Origin: an uncultured Azohydromonas sp.
GTDB taxonomy: Bacteria; Pseudomonadota; Gammaproteobacteria; Burkholderiales; Burkholderiaceae_C
Length of the DNA: 24,797 nt
NCBI RefSeq assembly: GCF_937926365.1
Contig: NZ_CALAOH010000063.1
Coordinates: forward strand, 1 to 24,797
Direction of reading: 5' to 3'
The translations under genes and the position numbers were made by a program. Shown in pieces: positions 13,788 through 20,794 of the stretch. The notes under the pieces were generated by a model. It saw only the letters and a program-made list of their open reading frames with translations, was not told the origin of the DNA and searched no databases. Position 1 is the stretch's first letter, and every line of letters begins with the position of its first letter.

Positions 13788-15059
13788 TCAGTCGTAACGC
13801 CGGCTGTCCTCGATCAACTTGCCGTCATTGGGCAGGCTGCCCGGCGTGCACAGCTCCACTTCGGCCCGCAGCTTCGTGACTTCGCGCACGCTGGCCGCCA
13901 GCAGTTGCGCCAGCTCCAGCGCCTGCGCCTGCGATTCCGTGACTTCCGCACGCAGCAGCAGTTTTTCCGCCGCCGGCTCGCCGCTGACCACCAGCCGCAG
14001 CCGCCCCAGCCCTGGATGGCGCTGTGCCACCTGCGCCAGCTGTCCCGGGTGCACGAACATGCCGCGCACCTTGGTCGCCTGGTCCGCGCGGCCCAGCCAG
14101 CCGCGCAGCCGCACGTTGCTGCGCCCACTGGGGCAGGCGCCCGGCAGCACGGCCGAGAGGTCTCCGGTGCCGAAGCGGATGAGCGGGTAGTCGGGGTTGA
14201 GCGTGGTCACCACGACCTCGCCGATCTCGCCCTCGGCCACCGGCTCGCTGCCGCCGGGCTGCACGATCTCCACGATCACGCCTTCGTCCACCACCAGCCC
14301 CTGGCGCGCGGCGGTCTCGTAGGCGATGAGCCCCAGGTCCGCCGTGGCGTAGCACTGGAAGGCCTGCACGCCGCGCGCGGCGAACCACGCCTGCAGCGAG
14401 GGGGGGCAGGCCTCGCCGCTGACCAGCGCCTTGGAGAGCTGCGGCAGCGCGGTGCCTTGCTCCGCCGCCCGCTCCAGCAGGATCTTCAAAAAGCTCGGGG
14501 TGCCGACGTAGCCGTGGGGCTGCAGCTCGGCCATGGCCTGCAGCTGCAGCTCGGTATTGCCCACGCCGCCGGGAAACACCGCGCAGCCCAGCGCGTGCGC
14601 GCCGGTTTCCATGATGGAACCCGCCGGCGTGAGGTGGTAGCTGAAGCTGTTGTGCACCAGGTCGCCGCTCCTGAAGCCCGCGGCGAAGAGCGCGCGCGCC
14701 ATGCGCCACCAGTCCGGCGCCGTGCCCTCGGGCTCGTACAGCGGCCCGGGCGACTGGAACACGCGCCGCGCGCCGCCGGGGCGCGGCAGCCCGTTCCAGC
14801 CGATGGCGGCGAAGCCGCCGAAGGGGTCGCCGTGGCGGCGCTCGCGCTGGCGCTGCAGCAGCTCGGACTTGCGCAGCACCGGCAGCTGTGCCAGCGCCGC
14901 GCGGCTGCCCACGTCCTGCGGCTGCACGCCGGCCAGCAGCTCGGCCGCGGCGCTGCTGTGCGCCTGCGCGCGGGCCACCACCTGGGGCAGCGCCGCCATC
15001 AGCGCCGCCTCGCGCGCGCCCGGATCGCGCGTTTCCAGCGCGTCGTAGAACTCACTCAT
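13788..15059 (-). CDS. PaaK-like (phenylacetate-CoA ligase family) adenylate-forming protein
   Basis: This encodes 423 residues, resembling PaaK-family AMP-forming CoA ligases (usually about 430-440). Late motifs are recognisable: CYATADLGLIAYE (236-248, the aromatic/acidic motif), RFGTGD (295-300, ribose-binding Asp), GRADQATKVRGMFVHP (323-338) and a terminal GSLPNDGKLIED with a possible catalytic lysine. The early phosphate-binding loop, normally SSGTTGxP, is not canonical: the aligned stretch is FQSPGPLYEPEG (101-112). The enzyme may therefore be inactive in adenylation, use a modified site, or act on a preformed intermediate. Its start ATG 15059 overlaps the end of the 97-residue gene by 8 bases (ATGAGTGA), implying coupled translation. 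The substrate is unknown. The neighbouring ABC transporter and second ligase suggest carboxylic-acid metabolism. Confidence 0.85.
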   Translation of the reverse strand: MSEFYDALETRDPGAREAALMAALPQVVARAQAHSSAAAELLAGVQPQDVGSRAALAQLPVLRKSELLQRQRERRHGDPFGGFAAIGWNGLPRPGGARRVFQSPGPLYEPEGTAPDWWRMARALFAAGFRSGDLVHNSFSYHLTPAGSIMETGAHALGCAVFPGGVGNTELQLQAMAELQPHGYVGTPSFLKILLERAAEQGTALPQLSKALVSGEACPPSLQAWFAARGVQAFQCYATADLGLIAYETAARQGLVVDEGVIVEIVQPGGSEPVAEGEIGEVVVTTLNPDYPLIRFGTGDLSAVLPGACPSGRSNVRLRGWLGRADQATKVRGMFVHPGQLAQVAQRHPGLGRLRLVVSGEPAAEKLLLRAEVTESQAQALELAQLLAASVREVTKLRAEVELCTPGSLPNDGKLIEDSRRYD

Positions 15060-15345
15060 CCCGGTCTCCCCAGCGTGCGAGCTCGCGTTTGAGCTCGGCG
15101 ACGAAATCGCGCAGCGCGGCGCCGTCCTTGATGCTCTTTTCGATCCATTGCGGGCTGCGGGCCGGCTCGCGCACGCGCGCCGCCTTGAGCGCCGCGCCGT
15201 CGAGCGCCACGCGCGCCACGGGCTGGCCGCGACGCTCGAAGCGGCCCTCGCGCTCCGTCAGGCCCAGACCGCGCAGCTCGCGCTGCAGGCGCTGCAGTCC
15301 CTCGTCGGGCTTGAAGGGGGGCGGGGCGAAGAAGTCGTCGCTCAT
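15052..15345 (-). CDS. small soluble protein, unknown function
   Basis: This encodes 97 residues, rich in Arg, Glu and Leu, with no membrane segment, signal peptide or cysteine. A proline-rich start (DDFFAPPPFKPDEGL) is followed by a helix-prone region (LQRLQRELRGLGLTERE) and a basic C-terminal helix (RDFVAELKRELARWGDRDE). A strong ribosome-binding site AAGGAGG precedes ATG 15345. The stop lies 8 bases inside the PaaK-like gene, so the two proteins are probably made together, perhaps as partners. I do not recognise a family. Its coding character (clear G/C third positions, good ribosome-binding site, coupling) supports a real gene. Confidence 0.75.
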   Translation of the reverse strand: MSDDFFAPPPFKPDEGLQRLQRELRGLGLTEREGRFERRGQPVARVALDGAALKAARVREPARSPQWIEKSIKDGAALRDFVAELKRELARWGDRDE

Positions 15346-15395
15346 GGCGGTGCCTCCTTGGTGGAAGTCCCACAGACACTCCCGAACGCTGTTCT

Positions 15396-15478
15396 CCGTC
15401 CGTCCTGAGGTATCGAAGGATGAACGGCAGCCCTCCGAGCCTGTCGGATTCGGCCTTCGATACCTCAGTCCGAACGGG
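15396..15478. repeat. dispersed inverted-arm repeat, copy B
   Basis: A 24-base left arm (15396-15419, ending CTGAGGTATCGAAGG) is an inverted match to a right arm (15454-15477), identical at 21 of 24 positions with 15 contiguous. The 34-base core contains ATGAACGGC and AGCCTGTCGGATTCGG. It has no coding content and lies in the 162-base gap between livF and the 97-residue gene, inside the cluster. As RNA it would fold into a long hairpin that could attenuate or stabilise the transcript. Copy A at 12416-12548 shares the core and right arm. Confidence 0.8.
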
Positions 15479-15507
15479 TCTGTGTCCGGAGCGTCGTGGG
15501 ATGCATA

Positions 15508-16314
15508 TCAGGCCAGCCAGCGCTTGCGGCGCTTGTAGCTCTTGACGTCCTTGAAACTCTTGCGGTCGCCGCCGCCCATGCCGAGATAGAACTCCTTGAC
15601 GTCCTCGTTCTCGCGCAGGGCCTTGGCCTCGCCGTCCATGACGATGCGGCCGCTTTCCATGATGTAGCCGTAGTCGGCGTAGCGCAGCGCCATGTTGGTG
15701 TTCTGCTCGGCCAGCAGGAAGGTCGTGCCCTCCTTGGCGTTGAGGTCCTTCACGATCTCGAACACCTCCTCGACGATCTGCGGCGCCAGGCCCATCGAGG
15801 GCTCGTCGAGCAGCACCATCTTCGGGTCGGCCATGAGCGCGCGGCCGATGGCGCACATCTGCTGCTCGCCGCCGGAGGTGTAGGCCGCCTGCGAGCCCCG
15901 GCGCGTCTTCAGGCGCGGGAAGTAGGCATAGACCTTCTCCAGTGTCTGCGCCACCGCCGCCTTCCCGTCGCGGCGGGTGTAGGCGCCGGTCATGAGGTTT
16001 TCCTCGATGGTCAGGTGCGCGAAGCAGTGGCGCCCCTCCATCACCTGGATCACGCCGCGCTCGACCATGGCCGCGGGCGTGAGCTTCTCGATGCGCTCGC
16101 CGCGCAGCTCGATGGAGCCCTTGGTGACCTCGCCGCGCTCGCCTTCGAGCAGGTTGGAGATGGCGCGCAGCGTGGTGGTCTTGCCGGCGCCGTTGCCGCC
16201 GAGCAGCGCGACGATGCGGCCTTCGGGTATCTGCAGCGACACGCCCTTGAGCACCAGGATGACGTGGTTGTAGATGACCTCGATGCTGTTGACGTTGAGC
16301 AGCGGTGGGGACAT
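15508..16314 (-). CDS. livF: LivF-type ABC transporter ATP-binding protein
   Basis: This is a 268-residue cytoplasmic ATPase subunit of a branched-chain-amino-acid-type (HAAT) importer. Walker A is GGNGAGKTTT (39-48), the signature is TSGGEQQ (146-152), Walker B is MVLLDEP (166-172), and the switch region is LLAEQN, with the Gln usual in LivF. The core ends near residue 243. A further basic tail (about 244-268, rich in Lys and Arg) exceeds the E. coli length (237). The ribosome-binding site is weak. It lies 98 bases downstream of the binding-protein gene, with a GC hairpin between them, and pairs with LivG, LivH and LivM upstream. The ligand is probably not simply leucine, given the two ligase genes in the unit. 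Confidence 0.93.
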   Translation of the reverse strand: MSPPLLNVNSIEVIYNHVILVLKGVSLQIPEGRIVALLGGNGAGKTTTLRAISNLLEGERGEVTKGSIELRGERIEKLTPAAMVERGVIQVMEGRHCFAHLTIEENLMTGAYTRRDGKAAVAQTLEKVYAYFPRLKTRRGSQAAYTSGGEQQMCAIGRALMADPKMVLLDEPSMGLAPQIVEEVFEIVKDLNAKEGTTFLLAEQNTNMALRYADYGYIMESGRIVMDGEAKALRENEDVKEFYLGMGGGDRKSFKDVKSYKRRKRWLA

Positions 16315-16342
16315 GGCGGACGGGGGCAGGGTGGTTGGCGGG

Positions 16343-16377
16343 AGGTCCCCGCCCGGGCCGGGCCCGGACGGGGACCT
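16343..16377 (-). other. intercistronic hairpin between binding-protein gene and livF
   Basis: AGGTCCCCG (16343-16351) and CGGGGACCT (16369-16377) form a perfect 9-bp stem, with a further GC-rich inner pairing (CCGGGCC/GGGCCCGG). No T-run follows on the minus strand. Hairpins after binding-protein genes commonly protect the upstream message and reduce readthrough, raising receptor over transporter levels; that is my inference here. Confidence 0.55.
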
Positions 16378-16412
16378 TTCAGGGCCTGTGCGGCGTCAGG
16401 CCGTCAGGCGCA

Positions 16413-17759
16413 TCAGGCGCCGCTCTGGCAGTCCTCGGGCGGACGGCGGGTGAGCTTCTTCTCCGCGGCGTACTTGTCCGCGGCGGCCTTGATCAGCGGC
16501 TTGGCGATCTGCTCGTCGGCCTGGTACCAGTCGGACGTGAAGTTCCACTTGCTGCCGTCCCAGGTGTGCACGCGCACCCAGCTGGAGCCCATGTGGTCGG
16601 CGCAGGAGGTGCTCAGCGGGCGCATCACGCCCGCCAGGCCCAGCGCGTCGAGCTTCTTCTGGTCCAGCGCCAGGTTCTCCAGGCCCCAGCGCACCTGCTC
16701 GGCGGTCATGACCTTGCCCTTGCCGAAGCGCTCCTGCGCGCGGCGCACGGCCTCCACGCCCAGCATCTGGATGATCACGCCGCGCATGTACAGCACCGAG
16801 CCGACCTCGTCGCGCGGACCCGAGCCCTGGCCCTTGTCGTGCACGTGCTTGAGGATGTCCTGGACCACCTTGAACTGCTGGCCCGACGGGTTGAGCGCCA
16901 GCGCGCTGTAGCCCTTGGCGCCGTCGCCCACGTCCTTCACGTCGGGCTCTGCGCCGGCCCACCACACGCCGAACATCTTCTCGCGCGGGTAGCCCGTGGC
17001 CTGCGCCTCCTTCAGCGCGGTGGAGTTCATCACGCCCCAGCCCCACAGCAGCACGTAGTCCGGGCGGCTCTGGCGCACCTGCAGCCAGGCCGACTTCTGC
17101 TCCACGCCCGGCGCCGTCACGGGGATGAGCTGCAGGTCGAAGCCGTGCATCTTGGCGCGCTCCTGCAGCAGCGGGATGGGCTCCTTGCCGAAGGGGCTGT
17201 CGTGGTAGACCAGCCCGATCTTCTTGCCCTTGAGCTTGTCGAGGCCGCCTTCCTTCTTGCCGATGTGCTGGATCAGCGCGTCGGCGCCGGTCCAGTAGCT
17301 GCCCATGAGCGGGAAGTTCCACTTGAACACGCCGCCGTCCTGCGAGGCGGCCAGGCCGTAGCCCAGCGTGATCAGCGGGATCTTGTCCGTGGGCGCCTTG
17401 TCGGTGAGCGCGAAAGTGATGCCGGTGGACTGCGGGTCGAAGAGAGTGTTGGTCTTGCCCTTGAGCCGCTCGTAGCACTCCACGCCCTTGTCGGTGGCGT
17501 AGCCGGTTTCGCACTCCTCGAAGGCGATCTTCACGCCGTTGATGCCGCCGTCGCGGGCGTTGATCATCTTCAGGTAGTCCTGCTTGCCGTTGGCCCAGGG
17601 CGTGCCGTTGGGTGCGTAGGCACCGGTACGGTAGACCAGCAGCGGGAAGAACTGCTCCTTGGCCTGGGCCTGGGCGTCGGTGCTGCCGAAGGTGCCGGCC
17701 AGCGCCGCGGACACGGCCGCGGCGGCCAGGGCGAGCGAACGGATGCGGGGGAACTTCAT
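16413..17759 (-). CDS. LivK-type ABC transporter substrate-binding protein
   Basis: This is a 448-residue periplasmic binding protein of the HAAT family, longer than E. coli LivK (369). A signal peptide spans about residues 1-31 (MKFPRIRSLALAAAAVSAALAG...AQA). The mature part opens with EQFFPLLVYRTGAYAPNGTPWANGKQDYL, then MINARDGGINGVKIAFEECETGY, typical of Peripla_BP_6 receptors that open with a ligand-binding lobe. Two cysteines near the C-terminus (CADHM, EDCQSGA) may form a disulfide. A strong ribosome-binding site (AGAGGAGA) precedes ATG 17759. It is encoded between livM and livF. This subfamily occurs beside acyl-CoA ligases in betaproteobacteria, as here, so an organic acid is as likely a ligand as an amino acid. 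Confidence 0.92.
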   Translation of the reverse strand: MKFPRIRSLALAAAAVSAALAGTFGSTDAQAQAKEQFFPLLVYRTGAYAPNGTPWANGKQDYLKMINARDGGINGVKIAFEECETGYATDKGVECYERLKGKTNTLFDPQSTGITFALTDKAPTDKIPLITLGYGLAASQDGGVFKWNFPLMGSYWTGADALIQHIGKKEGGLDKLKGKKIGLVYHDSPFGKEPIPLLQERAKMHGFDLQLIPVTAPGVEQKSAWLQVRQSRPDYVLLWGWGVMNSTALKEAQATGYPREKMFGVWWAGAEPDVKDVGDGAKGYSALALNPSGQQFKVVQDILKHVHDKGQGSGPRDEVGSVLYMRGVIIQMLGVEAVRRAQERFGKGKVMTAEQVRWGLENLALDQKKLDALGLAGVMRPLSTSCADHMGSSWVRVHTWDGSKWNFTSDWYQADEQIAKPLIKAAADKYAAEKKLTRRPPEDCQSGA

Positions 17760-17841
17760 GACAGGTCTCCTCTGGGGGTGTGGCGCACTCTGGGGTGCGG
17801 TGTTCAGGATGGTTGCCGAAGGAAGCGCGCGAAGGCGTGCC

Positions 17842-18918
17842 TCAGTGCGGGAAGGGCCACAGGCGCAGCTTCTCCTTGGCGGTGGACCACAGCCGGGCGA
17901 TGCCGTGCGGCTCCACGATCAGGAAGAAGACGATGAGGCCGCCGAAGATCATGAATTCGAGGTGGCTCAGCACCGCGGTGTCCACGTTCAGGCCCACCAG
18001 CGCGCCCAGCGCCGGCAGCGTGTTGGTCAGCACGATGGGCAGCACGACGATGAAGGCCGCGCCGAAGAAGCTGCCCATGATCGAGCCCAGGCCGCCGATG
18101 ATCACCATGAACAGCAGCTGGAACGAGCGGTCGATGTTGAAGGCCGCCGGCTCCCACGAGCCCAGGTGCACGAAGCCCCACAGCGCGCCGGCCACGCCCA
18201 CGATGAAGGAGCTCACCGCGAAGGCGCTGAGCTTGGCGTACACGGGGCGGATGCCGATGACGGAGGCCGCCACGTCCATGTCGCGGATGGCCATCCACTC
18301 GCGCCCGATGGCGCCGCGCACCAGGTTCTTGGCCAGCAGCGCGAACAGGCTCAGCAGCGCCAGGCAGAACAGGTACTTCTGCACCGGCGTCTCCAGCGGC
18401 AGCCCGAACAGGTTCAGCCCCGCCACGCTCACCGAGCCCGAGGACGAGCCGTTGGTCACCCAGCCCAGCCGCAGGCAGGCCCAGTCCACGAAGAACTGCG
18501 CCGCCAGCGTCGCCACCGCCAGGTACAGGCCCTTGATGCGCAGCGACGGGATGCCGAAGAGCACGCCCACGGCCGTGGCGCTCAGGCCGCCGCCCAGCAG
18601 CGACAGCAGCAGCGGCATGCCTTCGAAGCGCACGTGGAAGTTGTAGGCCGCGTAGGCGCCCACGGCCATGAACGCGCCCGTGCCCAGCGAGATCTGCCCG
18701 CAGTAGCCCACCAGGATGTTCAGGCCCAGCGCGGCCAGCGCCAGGATCAGGAAGGGGATCAGCACGGCGCGGAACAGGTATTCCGGCGCCAGCGCCGGCA
18801 CGGCGACGAAGGCCAGCGTGATGAGCGCCAGGATGGCCCAGCGGTCCTGCGCGATCGGGAAGATCTGCTGGTCGGCGTGGTAGCTGGCCTTGAACTGGCC
18901 GTTCTCGCGGTAGAGCAT
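17842..18918 (-). CDS. livM: LivM-type ABC transporter permease
   Basis: This is a 358-residue inner-membrane permease with about nine or ten hydrophobic helices. The diagnostic GLNILVGYCGQISLGTGAF lies at 65-83, and the cytoplasmic coupling loop EWMAIRDMDVAASVIGI lies near 210-226. The N-terminal 25 residues are polar and cytoplasmic. It forms the translocation pore with LivH. The ribosome-binding site AAGGAG lies 8 bases upstream of ATG 18918, and the gap to livH is 19 bases, so they are co-transcribed. The binding-protein gene follows after 82 bases. Confidence 0.95.
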   Translation of the reverse strand: MLYRENGQFKASYHADQQIFPIAQDRWAILALITLAFVAVPALAPEYLFRAVLIPFLILALAALGLNILVGYCGQISLGTGAFMAVGAYAAYNFHVRFEGMPLLLSLLGGGLSATAVGVLFGIPSLRIKGLYLAVATLAAQFFVDWACLRLGWVTNGSSSGSVSVAGLNLFGLPLETPVQKYLFCLALLSLFALLAKNLVRGAIGREWMAIRDMDVAASVIGIRPVYAKLSAFAVSSFIVGVAGALWGFVHLGSWEPAAFNIDRSFQLLFMVIIGGLGSIMGSFFGAAFIVVLPIVLTNTLPALGALVGLNVDTAVLSHLEFMIFGGLIVFFLIVEPHGIARLWSTAKEKLRLWPFPH

Positions 18919-18937
18919 GGTTGTTCTCCTTGTAGGC

Positions 18938-19867
18938 TCAGACGCGGTCGATGATCTTTTCGCCGAACAGGCCCTGCGGACGCACCAGCAGGAACAGCAG
19001 CGCCAGCACGTAGGCGAACCAGATCTCGATGCCCCCGCCCAGCAGCGGGCCGATGTACACCTCCGAGAGCTTCTCGCCCACGCCGATGATCAGCCCGCCC
19101 AGGATGGCGCCGGGCACCGAGGTCAGTCCGCCCAGGATCACCACCGGCAGCGCCTTGAGCGCCACCAGCGACAGCGAGAACTGCACGCCCAGCTTGGAGC
19201 CCCAGATGATCCCGGCCACCAGCGCCACGAAGCCCGCCACGCTCCAGACGATGATCCAGATGCGCGACAGCGGGATGCCGATGGACTGCGCCGCCTGGTG
19301 GTCGTCGGCCACCGCGCGCAGCGCGCGGCCCGTACCGGTCTTCTGGAAGAACAGCGACAGCACCGCCACCAGGGCCGCGGCGATCAGCGCGGCGTAGAGG
19401 TCTTCCTTGTTGAGCAGCACGCCGCCCTCGAAGAAGCTCTCCAGCACGAAGATCGGGTCCTTGGGCATGCCCACGTCGATCTTGTAGATGTCCGAGCCGA
19501 ACAGGGTCTGGCCGAAGCCGTCGAGGAAGTAGGTGATGCCCAGCGTGGCCATCAGCAGCGTGATGCCCTCCTGGTTCACCAGCTTGCCCAGCACCAGGCG
19601 CTCGATGGCCCAGGCCACCGCCGCCATCACCGCCAGCGCGCACACGAAGGCCAGCAGGTTGGCCAGCAGCCGGCTCTCGAAGCCCAGCAGCTTGGGCAGC
19701 CACTCGGCGAAGCGCGCCATCGCCAGCGCCGCGAACAGCACCATCGCGCCCTGCGCGAAGTTGAAGACGCCGCTGGCCTTGTAGATGAGCACGAAACCCA
19801 GCGCGATCAGCGCGTAGAGCATGCCGGCCATCAGCCCGCCGGTGAGCGTTTCCAGAAAGAAGCCCAT
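18938..19867 (-). CDS. livH: LivH-type ABC transporter permease
   Basis: This is a 309-residue inner-membrane permease, the length of E. coli LivH (308). It starts MGFFLETLTGGLMAGMLYALIALGFVLIYKASG, with the family motif GVFNFAQGAMVLF (33-45). The coupling loop is GRALRAVADDHQAAQSIGI near residues 178-196. About eight hydrophobic helices are visible. GAGGAG lies just upstream of ATG 19867. It sits 69 bases after livG and 19 bases before livM. It partners LivM to make the heterodimeric pore. Confidence 0.95.
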   Translation of the reverse strand: MGFFLETLTGGLMAGMLYALIALGFVLIYKASGVFNFAQGAMVLFAALAMARFAEWLPKLLGFESRLLANLLAFVCALAVMAAVAWAIERLVLGKLVNQEGITLLMATLGITYFLDGFGQTLFGSDIYKIDVGMPKDPIFVLESFFEGGVLLNKEDLYAALIAAALVAVLSLFFQKTGTGRALRAVADDHQAAQSIGIPLSRIWIIVWSVAGFVALVAGIIWGSKLGVQFSLSLVALKALPVVILGGLTSVPGAILGGLIIGVGEKLSEVYIGPLLGGGIEIWFAYVLALLFLLVRPQGLFGEKIIDRV

Positions 19868-19936
19868 GGTCTCCTCGATGCGTGGTGTCCGGTGCGCCGC
19901 GCGCGCGGCGCGGCCCGGGAGCTTGTCGTTATGGTG

Positions 19937-20794
19937 TCAGTGCGAAGTGCCGAGGTAGGCGCGGATGACGTCCTCGTTGCGCCGTACCTCGTCGGGCGGG
20001 CCGTCGCCGATCTTCTTGCCGTAGTCGAGCACCACCACGCGGTCGGAGATGTCCATCACCACGCCCATGTCGTGCTCGATCAGCACGATGGTGGTGCCGA
20101 ACTCGTCGTTGACGTCCAGGATGAAGCGGCACATGTCCTGTTTCTCCTCGACGTTCATGCCCGCCATGGGCTCGTCGAGCAGCAGCAGCGAGGGCTCCAT
20201 CGCCAGCGCGCGGCCCAGGTCCACGCGCTTCTGCAGCCCGTAGGGCAGGCGGCCCACGGGGGTCTTGCGCCAGGGCTGGATCTCCAGGAAGTCGATGATG
20301 CGCTCAACCACCGCGCGGTGCTCCACCTCCTCGCGCAGCGCCGGGCCCAGCCGCAGCGCCTGCTGGAACAGGTTGCTCTTCATGCGCAGGTTGCGCCCGG
20401 TCATGATGTTGTCCAGCACGCTCATGCCCTTGAACAGCGCGAGGTTCTGGAAGGTCCGGGCCACGCCCGCCTCGGCCACCTGGCGCGGGTTCATGTTCCT
20501 GAAGCTCTGGCCGCGCAGCGTGATCGAGCCTTCCTGCGGCTGGTACACGCCGTTGATGCAGTTGAGCATCGAGCTCTTGCCCGCGCCGTTGGGGCCGATG
20601 ATCGAGCGGATCTCGTGCTCCCGCACGTCGAAGCTGATGTCGGTGAGCGCCTTCACGCCGCCGAAGCGCAGCGTGATGTTGTTCACCGCCAGGATCACGT
20701 CGCCGATGCGCTTGCCCGGCGCGGGCTCCAGCCCGGGCGGGTTCAGGGTGGTGTCGGGCTTGGCGAGCAGCTCAGAGCTGACGATGGCGTTCAT
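19937..20794 (-). CDS. livG: LivG-type ABC transporter ATP-binding protein
   Basis: This is a 285-residue ATPase subunit. Walker A is GPNGAGKSS (67-75), the signature region is LPYGLQKRVDLGRAL, Walker B is LLLLDEP, and the H-loop is IEHDMGVVM. About 33 residues precede the usual LivG start (ILAVNNITLRFGGVKAL), making it longer than E. coli LivG (255). The ATG at 20794 overlaps the stop of the acyl-CoA ligase gene as TGATG, so a catabolic enzyme and a transporter subunit are translationally coupled. A downstream start is less likely because this overlap is so tidy. It would work with LivF, LivH, LivM and the binding protein. Confidence 0.95.
   Translation of the reverse strand: MNAIVSSELLAKPDTTLNPPGLEPAPGKRIGDVILAVNNITLRFGGVKALTDISFDVREHEIRSIIGPNGAGKSSMLNCINGVYQPQEGSITLRGQSFRNMNPRQVAEAGVARTFQNLALFKGMSVLDNIMTGRNLRMKSNLFQQALRLGPALREEVEHRAVVERIIDFLEIQPWRKTPVGRLPYGLQKRVDLGRALAMEPSLLLLDEPMAGMNVEEKQDMCRFILDVNDEFGTTIVLIEHDMGVVMDISDRVVVLDYGKKIGDGPPDEVRRNEDVIRAYLGTSH

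Noticed and set aside
12416..15478. CRISPR array or insertion sequence suggested by the two similar repeats
   Set aside because: There are only two copies almost 3 kb apart, with inverted arms, no regular spacers, no cas genes and no transposase.
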